NCBI GenBank assembly: GCA_044371675.1
Contig: JBILTF010000059.1
Span: 1-14,300 of the forward strand
DNA length: 14,300 nucleotides
From: CAIZGX01 sp044371675
GTDB lineage: Bacteria; Bacteroidota; Bacteroidia; Flavobacteriales_D; Sanyastnellaceae
Direction: 5' to 3'
Shown here one piece after another: positions 7,525 to 14,300 of this stretch (positions are counted from its first letter, which is position 1; the number at the start of each line of letters is the position of its first letter). Made by a program: the position numbers and the translations under genes. The notes beneath the pieces were generated by a model. The model was not told the DNA's origin. It worked only from the letters and a program-made list of their open reading frames with translations, and ran no database searches.

Positions 7525-8214
7525 ATGGTTCATGATGTTCTTGGTTCTGCAATCGAATCTTATTTTCTGAAGGGCGACAACACCCCTGTCCGAGTCTTTA
7601 TTAACAAAAATGAAGAACCAGAAATGTATCCGAGTATCTTTTTTCGTACCTGTCGAAACATGCTTAAGTACGAGAGAATTGCAATGAAGGAATGCAAAGG
7701 AAGCGTCCTCGATTTGGGATGCGGAGCCGGTTGCCACGCGCTTTATCTTCAAAACAAAGGCTTCGATGTTACTGCTGTAGAAGTCTCGAAGAAGTCGGCA
7801 AGTGTTGCTAAAGCGCAAGGAGTAAATAAAGTAGTCAATGAAGATTGGAAAAATTTGAATTTGAAAAACTTCGATACCATTTTGGTTCTCATGAACGGAA
7901 TGGGACTGGCAGGATCTCTTGCTGAGTTAAAATTAATGTTTCGTAAGTTGAAGGGATTTCTGAGTAAGGAGGGGTCTATCTTTATAGATAGCACGGATGT
8001 TACATACGCCAAGGCTGATTGGCCCATGCTTGATTCGGAATACTTTGGTAAAGTGCAATTTGAACTAAAATACAAAGGGAAAACGCAATGCTTTCCCTGG
8101 TTGTTTGTCGACTTTGAAACCGCAGTTAAAACGGCAAAATCAGTGAAACTGAATGTGGAAGTCTTGGAGAGAGCCCGAAATGGACACTACCTGCTTTGTT
8201 TAAGCAAATTGTGA
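7525..8214 (+). CDS. Class I SAM-dependent methyltransferase, substrate unknown
   Basis: Encodes 229 residues from the ATG at 7525. A longer reading from 7474 adds a hydrophobic stretch rich in phenylalanine that runs through the promoter region, so it was not used. The SAM-binding motif I is VLDLGCGAGCHAL at residues 61-73, followed by the acidic end of strand 2 (VTAVEVS). A helical N-terminal lead with FFRT at 39-42 precedes it, as in a common Bacteroidota family whose members read 'FFR ... E..AL..c.G.VLD.G.G.G.H.L.LQ'. Later strands include FDTILVLMNGMGLAG, where motif IV is expected, and GSIFIDSTDV. No feature reveals the methyl acceptor. The protein is cytosolic. Its last 15 bases overlap the end of the opposing sigma factor gene. 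Confidence 0.85.
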   Translation: MVHDVLGSAIESYFLKGDNTPVRVFINKNEEPEMYPSIFFRTCRNMLKYERIAMKECKGSVLDLGCGAGCHALYLQNKGFDVTAVEVSKKSASVAKAQGVNKVVNEDWKNLNLKNFDTILVLMNGMGLAGSLAELKLMFRKLKGFLSKEGSIFIDSTDVTYAKADWPMLDSEYFGKVQFELKYKGKTQCFPWLFVDFETAVKTAKSVKLNVEVLERARNGHYLLCLSKL

Positions 8215-8700
8215 AAGTTCTTCGCTGAGTTTTTTTCTAGCGTGAAAAATACGTGATTTAACTGTTCCCATAGGAATGCCCATAGAATCTGCGATTTCGT
8301 CGTAGTGGTAACCGTCTACGAAGAGCTGAAAAGGCGTTCTAAATTCGTAAGGCAATTGGGTAATAGCCTTATTAATGTCCTTTTCATTAATTCTCGAAGA
8401 GACAGTGTCCTCAGAAATTTTACCGTAATTCAAATAGAACTGATTGTCTGTCCCATCGTTTATGGTCTTCTGCAGTTTTTTACGCTTATAATTGTTAATG
8501 AAGATGTTTCGCATAATGGTAAATAACCATCCTTTGAAATTTGTTCCATCTTGAAAATTATCTTTATAACGAATAGCCTTAAGCAACGTGTCTTGAAGAA
8601 GATCTTCTGCGTCTTCAACATTTTTTGTGAAATTATAGGCAAAGCTCTTTAACGATCCTGAATGGTTACCAATGAGGTAGTTGAATTCGAGTGTGCTCAT
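8200..8700 (-). CDS. ECF-type RNA polymerase sigma factor (sigma-70 family)
   Basis: Encodes 166 residues from the ATG at 8698-8700; a longer reading to 8742 would run through the operator-like repeats and was rejected. Region 2 is at about residues 15-75 (SFAYNFTKNVEDAEDLLQDT, FKGWLFTIMRNIFINNYKR), where the DAEDLLQDT and W..TI.RN motifs contact core polymerase and the -10 DNA. Region 4 is at about 115-163 (LPYEFRTPFQLFVDGYHYDE, then GIPMGTVKSRIFHARKKL) with the -35-binding helix-turn-helix. Length and two-domain layout are typical of ECF sigma factors. No anti-sigma gene is adjacent. Instead the gene follows a MerR regulator with a cobalamin-binding half, the arrangement of LitR and its sigma factor LitS in Streptomyces, where light relieves LitR repression. 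A similar circuit is inferred; targets are not in this window. Confidence 0.9.
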   Translation of the reverse strand: MSTLEFNYLIGNHSGSLKSFAYNFTKNVEDAEDLLQDTLLKAIRYKDNFQDGTNFKGWLFTIMRNIFINNYKRKKLQKTINDGTDNQFYLNYGKISEDTVSSRINEKDINKAITQLPYEFRTPFQLFVDGYHYDEIADSMGIPMGTVKSRIFHARKKLSEELSQFA

Positions 8701-8706
8701 TTTTTT

Positions 8707-8799
8707 ATTTTGTTTAATAAATGCAGTGCAAATATTAAACAAACTGAACTCTATTCCAAATATTTGTTTAATTATTTCGATTAAATATTAAACAAAATA
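8707..8799. promoter_or_regulatory. Operator-like array: four TTGTTTAAT sites in alternating orientation
   Basis: TTGTTTAAT occurs at 8710-8718 (+), 8734-8742 (-), 8764-8772 (+) and 8787-8795 (-). The copies form two inverted pairs with internal gaps of 15 and 14 bases. Start-to-start distances are 24, 30 and 23. Flanks are also shared: the second and fourth copies both read AAATATTAAACAAA, and the third reads TTTGTTTAATTATTT. The array fills most of the 115-bp spacer upstream of the sigma gene, where its promoter must be, and lies just downstream of the MerR gene. It probably holds the binding sites of that regulator; this is inferred from position and symmetry, not shown. Confidence 0.65.
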
Positions 8800-8815
8800 A
8801 TTAAAGGCTTAACAA

Positions 8816-9706
8816 TTAGTGCTTTAGCCCGTCGAGCAACTCGTCAATATTGCCGTAAAGTGTGATATAAAGCGTGTCTGGAGACTTGATTCCTTTCAAA
8901 TTGTAGCCTGTAAAATGGAAGTGGCAGTCTGTATCCATAAACATTCGAGTAAGTCTTTTGAGGTAGTCAGGAACCATAACTGTAGAAGGATGGGTGGTGA
9001 AAATTGAAACAAAATCCACATCTCCAAGACGTTGAGCTACTTGTTTTAAATCTTCGGGAGGCACAGACTGGCTCAAAAGTATACTTCTAAGACCACGCAA
9101 TTTCAATATGTAATGAAGCATTAATAAGGAAAGTTCATGAATCTCAAGGTCCGGAAGATAAAGCACAACTGGACGTCTGTTCTGCTCAAGGGGAACTTTC
9201 AAAGATTCAACATGAAACAGCAATTTCTGACGGATAAGTGCACTAATAAAATGCTCCTGAGCTGGACAAATCGAGTCTGACTGCCAAAGCAAACCAATTT
9301 GATGAAGAAAAGGCATGATTATTACGCGGAAGGTTTTTTCTAATCCGAACTCTGTAGTGTGCGGATCAATGACGTTAGAAAAAAGCTCTTCATCATAATT
9401 CAGCATAGATATTTTGAGCATATGAAGAAAATGCTCCTCTGTATTGTTACTGTGAGCATGCTTGTTTATCATCTCTCTGATTTGATCGTCTGAGAGCTTC
9501 GCTATGTTTGATATTTTGTGACCTAAACTGTTGAGAAGACTGATATTTAAAAGCGATTTTAAATCAGTGTCATTGTATTTGCGAATGTTAGTGTCAGTTC
9601 TGTCCGGAGAGAGAATTCCATAGCGTTGCTCCCAAATACGAATCGTATGAGCTTTGATTCCCGAGAAATTCTCCAGGTCCTTAATGGTGAACTCTTGAGG
9701 GCGCAT
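8816..9706 (-). CDS. MerR-family regulator with CarH/LitR-like cobalamin-binding domain
   Basis: Encodes 296 residues from the ATG at 9704-9706, chosen because MRPQEFTIKDLENFSG fits the usual MerR N-terminus. A start at 9754 would add 16 residues. Residues 6-70 are the winged helix-turn-helix (TIRIWEQRYGILSPDRTDTN, RKYNDTDL). Residues about 95-170 form the helical cap, with Trp141 and Glu151-His152 giving the exact W-x9-EH motif by which CarH covers the upper face of adenosylcobalamin. The Rossmann-like half begins near 178 and carries EIHELS at 188-193; His190 aligns with the lower axial ligand of E-x-H-x-x-G, but the glycine is serine here. CarH and LitR repress DNA in the dark as B12-bound tetramers and release on light. 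This protein probably controls the sigma gene 115 bases downstream. Ligand binding is inferred from motifs. Confidence 0.9.
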   Translation of the reverse strand: MRPQEFTIKDLENFSGIKAHTIRIWEQRYGILSPDRTDTNIRKYNDTDLKSLLNISLLNSLGHKISNIAKLSDDQIREMINKHAHSNNTEEHFLHMLKISMLNYDEELFSNVIDPHTTEFGLEKTFRVIIMPFLHQIGLLWQSDSICPAQEHFISALIRQKLLFHVESLKVPLEQNRRPVVLYLPDLEIHELSLLMLHYILKLRGLRSILLSQSVPPEDLKQVAQRLGDVDFVSIFTTHPSTVMVPDYLKRLTRMFMDTDCHFHFTGYNLKGIKSPDTLYITLYGNIDELLDGLKH

Positions 9707-9843
9707 AGTTGTCGATTTAGGAATTAATAACATCATCTTAACTGAAAGGTTCATTTTCGCTTTGATTAATTTTAAGTGTTTGTTTTTTATTATTTTTCAT
9801 TTGTAGGCGAATCGATAACATTCCTAGACGAGCATTTGCACAG

Positions 9844-10101
9844 ATGAGTTTCATTCGACAATGGGTGAATGTTGGTACGTATGTATTGTTTTTAATGGTT
9901 AACGCGTTAGCGGTGGTGTTGACCATTCCTGTTGTTGTGAAAGATTGGAAAGGCGGATGGAGGCCCGTTATGGGTCCTGTTTTTTGCCTTGGGCGGAGTT
10001 ATAGGATTCATTGAGCAGCGTTCCCGGGTCTCATATTATATCTTTTTACGATTATTGTCTACATAGGAATTTCCAGTTGGAATTTGAAGCGTAGCGTGTA
10101 A
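9844..10101 (+). pseudogene. Small membrane protein gene broken by two compensating frameshifts
   Basis: Reading from ATG 9844 gives MSFIRQWVNVGTYVLFLMVN and onward through ALAVVLTIPVVV and DWKGGWRPVMGPV, then falls out of frame to a stop at 10012. Removing one T from the six-T run at 9980-9985 continues as FALGGVIGFIEQRS. Adding one base in the CCCGGG at 10023-10028 returns to the first frame with GLILYLFTIIVYIGISSWNL and a TAA at 10099-10101. The repaired product has about 85 residues with three hydrophobic segments, so it would be an inner-membrane protein. I do not recognise the family. The stop lies 11 bases before the GlmU-like gene, suggesting one transcript. Both changes are in homopolymer or GC-run contexts, so either sequencing error or a young pseudogene can explain them. 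The upstream 137 bases, shared with the divergent regulator gene, show no clear promoter. Confidence 0.65.
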
Positions 10102-10112
10102 ATTTGAAGAAT

Positions 10113-11270
10113 ATGCAAATCGTACTTTTTGAAGACCACTTGGTCAATTCATTCTTACCGCTATCGCACACTCGAGCTGTCGCCGACTTGTTCGCCGGAA
10201 TGTATTCCGTTCAAGATCGTTGGAAAATGTTTTTCGAGAGTGATTCACTCTTCATTCAAACAAGAAGTTCGCTGCAAGATCTATATGCACCGATTCCCGC
10301 TGGTGAGAGCTTGTATATTAATTCACGTGTAATTCCAAATAATGAAGCGGTTGCCGCCATTCAAAGTTTGAAATCCAATGAAGCCTTCTTCATTCACGAT
10401 GTATGCGTTGCCGCGAAAGGTTTGCACATGAATTGGGATTCCTTCGAGCATCGCGCATGGACAGCAGAGTCCATGTGGTTGAATGGAATAACCGATTTGT
10501 TTTCAGTAAACGATTATTTACTTCGCGAGGATTTTGCTTTAGCGAATAAAAAGAACGGAGCAAAGCCGAGTAAATACTGCAGAGTTATTGGTGAAGAAAT
10601 CAACTTATTCATTCATGATACAGCAAAGGTTTTCGATGCGGTGTTGAATGTTGAAAGCGGCCCTATATTCATTGATGAAGGAGCCGAGGTGATGGAAGGA
10701 AGTATGTTGCGCGGTCCTCTATACATCGGGAAACACGCGGTGTTGAAGATGGGAACGAAGTGTTACGGTCCCTCTTCATTTGGTGAAGAATGTCGCATAG
10801 GAGGAGAGACTTCGAACGTAGTTTTTCATTCATTCAGCAACAAAGGGCACGATGGTTTTTTGGGAAATGCAGTCGTTGGGTCTTGGGTGAATTTCGGAGC
10901 CGACTCCAATTGCAGTAATTTGAAAAACAACTACAGTAGCGTTTCCATTTCGAATGATTTAGATCGAAGTGAATTCAATACGGGACTTACTTTTTGCGGA
11001 GCACTCGTAGGCGATCACGCGAAGTTTGGAATAAACACCATGCTCAATACCGGCACCTACATCGGAGTTGCAGCCAATGTTTTTGCCGGAGACTTCCCAC
11101 CGAAATGCGTTCCTTCATTTACTTGGGGAACAGGTGTGGTAGAGCACAACTTAGACAAAGCCATTCAAACAGCGGAACGCATGATGCAACGGCGCGGCAA
11201 GGAAATGTCAGCATCTGAAAGAGCCGTATTGGCGTATGTATTTAAAATAACAGCTGCTTCTCGGTCATAA
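10113..11270 (+). CDS. GlmU-like protein (Bacteroidetes-type putative sugar nucleotidyltransferase / acetyltransferase)
   Basis: Encodes 385 residues from the ATG at 10113; a TTG at 10104 in the same frame is possible but less likely. Residues 1 to about 190 are a diverged nucleotidyltransferase-like half (IVLFEDHLVNSFLPLSHTRA, DLFAGMYSVQDRW) that lacks the usual LAAGxGTRM loop. Residues about 195-355 form a left-handed beta-helix of hexapeptide repeats (EGSMLRGPLYIGKHAVLKMG). KGHDGFLGNAVVG around His246 lines up with the K.NHL.YLGDA block of GlmU, placing His246 at the catalytic base of the glucosamine-1-phosphate acetyltransferase. This matches the Bacteroidetes alternative GlmU family (TIGR03991, named from memory). 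It probably acts in sugar-nucleotide supply for cell-wall or surface glycans; the exact reaction is unproven. The last helix (ERMMQRRGKEMS) is cytosolic and polar. Confidence 0.85.
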   Translation: MQIVLFEDHLVNSFLPLSHTRAVADLFAGMYSVQDRWKMFFESDSLFIQTRSSLQDLYAPIPAGESLYINSRVIPNNEAVAAIQSLKSNEAFFIHDVCVAAKGLHMNWDSFEHRAWTAESMWLNGITDLFSVNDYLLREDFALANKKNGAKPSKYCRVIGEEINLFIHDTAKVFDAVLNVESGPIFIDEGAEVMEGSMLRGPLYIGKHAVLKMGTKCYGPSSFGEECRIGGETSNVVFHSFSNKGHDGFLGNAVVGSWVNFGADSNCSNLKNNYSSVSISNDLDRSEFNTGLTFCGALVGDHAKFGINTMLNTGTYIGVAANVFAGDFPPKCVPSFTWGTGVVEHNLDKAIQTAERMMQRRGKEMSASERAVLAYVFKITAASRS

Positions 11271-11314
11271 CGGCAGAGGAAATTAAGTGGCATTGACATT
11301 GAAAATTGAGGCGT

Positions 11315-13735
11315 ATGAACAATGAAGTAGATCCGTATTTTTTTTCCGACGAAGAAAATAATCAAGAATTTATTCCTCTCATTTCAGCTGAGGACGAAGA
11401 CAATATGGCGAATGAGGAAACACCTGAAGTGTTGCCTATTCTGCCGCTAAGAAATACTGTTCTTTTTCCAGGTGTTGTTATTCCAATTACTGTTGGAAGA
11501 GATCGCAGCATTCGCCTCATTCAAGAGGCGAACGCAGGAACAAAAACCATTGGCGTAGTAGCACAACGCAACGCAGATATGGAAGATCCCTCCTTCGAAG
11601 ACCTCCATCACATTGGAACACAGGCCACCATTTTGCGCATGTTACGGATGCCCGACGGAAGCACGACGGTTATTCTTCAAGGTAAAAAGCGCTTCTCGAT
11701 TCAAGGCTTAGTAAAAACTGATCCGTATTTTGAAGCGCAAGTTTCGGCATTTGAAGAAATCAACAACAAAGCGGAAAGCAAAGAGCAGCAAGCGTTGTTC
11801 GAATCGCTTCGCGATCACGCATTGAACATCATTAATCTTTCTCCGGATATTCCAAGCGAAGCGGCTTTGGCAATCAAGAATATTAGTGGATTGTCTTTTC
11901 TCACAAACTTCATTTCATCCAATATGAAGGCAGATGTGGAGAAAAAGCAAGAGCTTTTAGAAATTGCAGATTTGGATGAAAGGGCAAAGAAGGTATTTGA
12001 GCAATTGCATAGCGATTTGCAAATGCTAGAAATGAAGAAAGAGATTCAGAAGAAGGTTCATATAGACATTTCAAAACAACAACGGGAGTATTTCCTCACG
12101 CAGCAAATCAAGCAGATTCAGGACGAGCTTGGAGCAAATCCCCAGAAAGAAGAAATTGACGCGAAACGTGAAAAAGGAAAGTTAAAGTTGTGGCCAGAAA
12201 ATGTACGTCTCGCATTTGAAAAAGATTTGGCAAAACTCGAACGCATGAATCCGCAAGCTGCGGAATACAGTGTGCAATCTAACTATGTTGAATTGTTGCT
12301 AGACTTGCCTTGGAGCGAAACCAGTCAAGATAATTTCGATTTGAATCACGCGAAAGAAATACTCGATCGTGATCATTTCGGTTTGGAAAAAGTGAAGGAA
12401 AGAATCCTGGAGCATCTCGCGGTATTGAAAATAAAAGGCGATATGAAATCGCCAATCATTTGCTTATATGGACCTCCAGGCGTTGGTAAAACTTCATTAG
12501 GAAAAAGCGTTGCTGAAGCAATCGGAAGAAAATACGTCCGCATGTCTTTAGGCGGATTGCACGACGAAGCGGAAATCCGGGGTCATCGCAAGACATACAT
12601 AGGCGCCATGCCCGGTCGAATTATTCAGAACTTGAAGAAAGTAGGTACATCGAATCCACTTTTTGTTTTAGATGAAATTGACAAGATGGGGCAGGGGGTT
12701 CACGGCGATCCAAGTTCGGCTATGTTAGAGGTGTTGGATCCGGAACAGAACCATGCGTTCTACGACAACTTTGTTGAGTTGGAATACGACCTTTCGAAGG
12801 TTATGTTTGTAGCAACATGCAACTCGCTTTCAACGTTACAACCCGCACTTCGCGATCGTTTAGAGATTATTGAAGTGAACGGATATACGCTCGAAGAAAA
12901 ATTAGAAATTGCGAAGCGCCATTTAGTACTGAAGCAATTAACCGAAAACGGACTAACCGAGAAGAACATATCATTCAACGATGAGGTGCTTTCGTTTTTG
13001 ATTGAATCATATACCAACGAAAGCGGCGTTCGTTCACTCGAGAAACGCATTGGTAAAATGGTTCGTCACCGAGCAAAGCAGATGGCCTTCAATGAAAAAT
13101 ACAGAGCAGCCTTAACCAAGGAGGATGTGTCAAGGGCATTGGGAGTGAGTTATGAGAAGGACCGATACGCAGACAATGATGTTGCGGGAGTGGTTACAGG
13201 ATTGGCGTGGACGCCAACAGGTGGAGATATTTTGTTTATTGAAGCTAGCTTAACGCAAGGAAAAGGAAAGCTAACCCTAACAGGAAACTTGGGCGATGTT
13301 ATGAAAGAGAGCGCTGTCTTAGCGCTTGAATATCTGAAGGCACATTCTAGTTTGTTGGAAATGGAGCCGAAGGTGTTCGACGAAACGAATGTGCATATTC
13401 ACGTTCCCCAAGGCGCCGTTCCAAAAGACGGCCCAAGCGCAGGTATTACCATGTTAACGGCGCTTGCGTCTGCGTTCACCAAACGAAAAGTGAAGAAGTT
13501 TCTCGCCATGTCAGGTGAAATCACACTCCGAGGTAAAGTCCTACCCGTAGGCGGTGTGCGCGAGAAAATTCTCGCGGCGAAGCGCGCAGGAATCAAAGAA
13601 ATTATTCTCTGCGATAAAAATCGCAGAGACATAGATGAAATAGATGAACTCTATTTGAAGGGTCTGAAATTTCACTTCGTTACAGACATGTACGAAGTCA
13701 TAGACAAAGCCCTTCTGAAAGAAAAAGCAAAGTAA
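11315..13735 (+). CDS. lon: ATP-dependent protease Lon (endopeptidase La)
   Basis: Encodes 806 residues from the ATG at 11315; a TTG three codons earlier was not used. It degrades misfolded and regulatory proteins in the cytosol as a hexamer. The order is complete. An acidic lead as in other Bacteroidota Lon proteins is followed by the LON substrate-binding domain (VLPILPLRNTVLFPG, from about residue 40) and a coiled-coil helical part with QREYFLTQQIKQIQDELG. In the AAA+ module, the Walker A GPPGVGKTS carries Lys392 and the Walker B LFVLDEIDKM carries Asp453-Glu454. The protease domain has Ser708 in KDGPSAGITM and Lys751 in REKILAAKRAG. The 43-residue gap between the catalytic serine and lysine equals that of E. 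coli Lon (679 and 722). All key residues are intact. It begins 44 bases after the GlmU-like gene. No heat-shock promoter element could be assigned. Confidence 0.98.
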   Translation: MNNEVDPYFFSDEENNQEFIPLISAEDEDNMANEETPEVLPILPLRNTVLFPGVVIPITVGRDRSIRLIQEANAGTKTIGVVAQRNADMEDPSFEDLHHIGTQATILRMLRMPDGSTTVILQGKKRFSIQGLVKTDPYFEAQVSAFEEINNKAESKEQQALFESLRDHALNIINLSPDIPSEAALAIKNISGLSFLTNFISSNMKADVEKKQELLEIADLDERAKKVFEQLHSDLQMLEMKKEIQKKVHIDISKQQREYFLTQQIKQIQDELGANPQKEEIDAKREKGKLKLWPENVRLAFEKDLAKLERMNPQAAEYSVQSNYVELLLDLPWSETSQDNFDLNHAKEILDRDHFGLEKVKERILEHLAVLKIKGDMKSPIICLYGPPGVGKTSLGKSVAEAIGRKYVRMSLGGLHDEAEIRGHRKTYIGAMPGRIIQNLKKVGTSNPLFVLDEIDKMGQGVHGDPSSAMLEVLDPEQNHAFYDNFVELEYDLSKVMFVATCNSLSTLQPALRDRLEIIEVNGYTLEEKLEIAKRHLVLKQLTENGLTEKNISFNDEVLSFLIESYTNESGVRSLEKRIGKMVRHRAKQMAFNEKYRAALTKEDVSRALGVSYEKDRYADNDVAGVVTGLAWTPTGGDILFIEASLTQGKGKLTLTGNLGDVMKESAVLALEYLKAHSSLLEMEPKVFDETNVHIHVPQGAVPKDGPSAGITMLTALASAFTKRKVKKFLAMSGEITLRGKVLPVGGVREKILAAKRAGIKEIILCDKNRRDIDEIDELYLKGLKFHFVTDMYEVIDKALLKEKAK

Positions 13736-13782
13736 GTCGTGAAATATATTCAGAACTATTTCGTTACTTGCATGCCTGAATC

Positions 13783-14300
13783 ATGAAAAAGCAACTCCTC
13801 ACTTTAGTCCTTTGCGCAGCTTCACTTTGCAGCTTCGCGCAAGCGGGCAACACTGTTTTTTCTGGAATTAACATTTTTGGTTCTGCCCGCGTTGCGGCAA
13901 TTGGCGGCAATGCAATAGCTCTCTGCGCCAGTGATATCAATACTGCCGCCATTAATCCCGCACTAATCGATTCGATAATGGATCGAAAACTAGCCATGAG
14001 CTACGTGCGCTATTTTGGACAATCGAATTTCGGATACTCAACTTTCGGATTCCATCCAACAAAGAGCAAATTCGCGTTTGCAGGAACACTCCAATACTTC
14101 GGTTACGGAACCAGCGCAAGACTCGACGGATTAGGAAATAACCTTGGGACTTTCTCTTCAAACGAATACGCACTAACCCTCGGAGCTTCCTACAAGGTAG
14201 ATTCCTTGTGGCGTGTAGGTCTGAACCTGAAAAATTTGTACTCTGTTTTCGACACCTATTATTCATACGGCGTGGCAATAGACGCTGCGGCTAATTATTT
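13783..14300 (+). CDS. porQ: Type IX secretion system protein PorQ, 5' part
   Basis: 172 codons are visible from the ATG at 13783, and the frame is still open at the window edge, so the gene is truncated only by the window. The signal peptide (MKKQLLTLVLCAASL, ending CSFAQ) is about 20 residues. The mature part matches PorQ, an outer-membrane beta-barrel of the FadL-like kind that works with PorU, PorV and PorZ in attaching type IX cargo. Matching segments include INIFGSARVAAIGGNAIAL, INTAAINPALIDS, MSYVRYFGQSNFGY, LQYFGYGTSARLDGLG and VGLNLKNLYSVFDTYYSYG. It starts 47 bases after lon on the same strand. Type IX genes are usually scattered, so its presence near a type IX cargo gene is consistent but not proof of a functional link. 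Confidence 0.87.
   Translation, partial: MKKQLLTLVLCAASLCSFAQAGNTVFSGINIFGSARVAAIGGNAIALCASDINTAAINPALIDSIMDRKLAMSYVRYFGQSNFGYSTFGFHPTKSKFAFAGTLQYFGYGTSARLDGLGNNLGTFSSNEYALTLGASYKVDSLWRVGLNLKNLYSVFDTYYSYGVAIDAAANY

Noticed and set aside
7440..7526. Longer N-termini for the large secreted protein (from 7526) and for the methyltransferase (from 7474)
   Set aside because: Each extension would run over the other gene's promoter region. The secreted protein has a clean signal peptide at the later Met, and the methyltransferase extension is an odd phenylalanine-rich stretch.
8701..8742. Longer N-terminus of the sigma factor
   Set aside because: It would encode part of the TTGTTTAAT array as protein; the Met at 8700 fits the usual length before region 2.
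8707..8799. CRISPR-like array
   Set aside because: The nine-base units alternate in orientation, are far too short for CRISPR repeats, and have no cas genes nearby.
9738..9926. Open frame of 62 codons on the - strand upstream of the MerR gene
   Set aside because: It covers the regulator's 5' region and the antisense of the frameshifted membrane gene. Its product is low-complexity and Lys/Asn-rich with no domain, whereas the + strand gives a coherent hydrophobic protein.
13952..14278. Open frame of 108 codons on the - strand at the right edge
   Set aside because: It is antisense to the PorQ coding region, which has a signal peptide and family motifs; the antisense product is Arg-rich with no features.

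Overview
The window looks like chromosomal DNA from a Bacteroidota species, most likely a member of Flavobacteriales. This rests on several signs. There is a TonB-dependent receptor paired with a surface lipoprotein behind a cobalamin riboswitch. There is a large secreted protein with the gliding-motility-type C-terminal domain that type IX secretion recognises. A PorQ gene, the Bacteroidetes-type GlmU-like protein, TAnnTTTG promoter elements and the lack of clear Shine-Dalgarno sequences point the same way. I see no insertion sequence, phage gene, tRNA, rRNA or CRISPR array.

Layout from left to right. Bases 1-3224 form a vitamin B12 uptake unit on the + strand: a cobalamin riboswitch whose P1 5' strand is cut by the window edge, a BtuB-like outer-membrane receptor, a BtuG-like beta-propeller lipoprotein and a strong bidirectional terminator. 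Next come a small secreted protein (-) and a HEAT-like cytosolic protein (+), transcribed divergently. Bases 4290-7439 (-) encode a 1049-residue secreted multidomain protein with six cysteine-paired repeats and a type IX sorting domain. A divergent 85-bp promoter region with one TAnnTTTG element per strand separates it from a SAM-dependent methyltransferase (+), whose 3' end overlaps an ECF sigma factor gene (-).

Upstream of the sigma gene is an AT-rich spacer with four copies of TTGTTTAAT in alternating orientation, then a MerR-family regulator with a CarH/LitR-like cobalamin-binding half (-). This resembles the LitR-LitS type of light/B12-responsive regulator plus sigma pair, but no carotenoid genes are present in the window. 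Divergent from the regulator is a small membrane protein gene, broken by two compensating one-base frameshifts, that ends 11 bases before a GlmU-like gene. The right end holds lon (ATP-dependent protease) and the first 172 codons of porQ.

Two themes link the genes. One is B12: riboswitch-controlled uptake at the left, and a protein with B12-photoreceptor motifs in the middle. The other is type IX secretion: a cargo protein with a CHU_C-type domain, and porQ at the right edge. No previously undescribed system stands out with certainty. The least explained items are the operator-like array between the MerR and sigma genes and the frameshifted small membrane gene.
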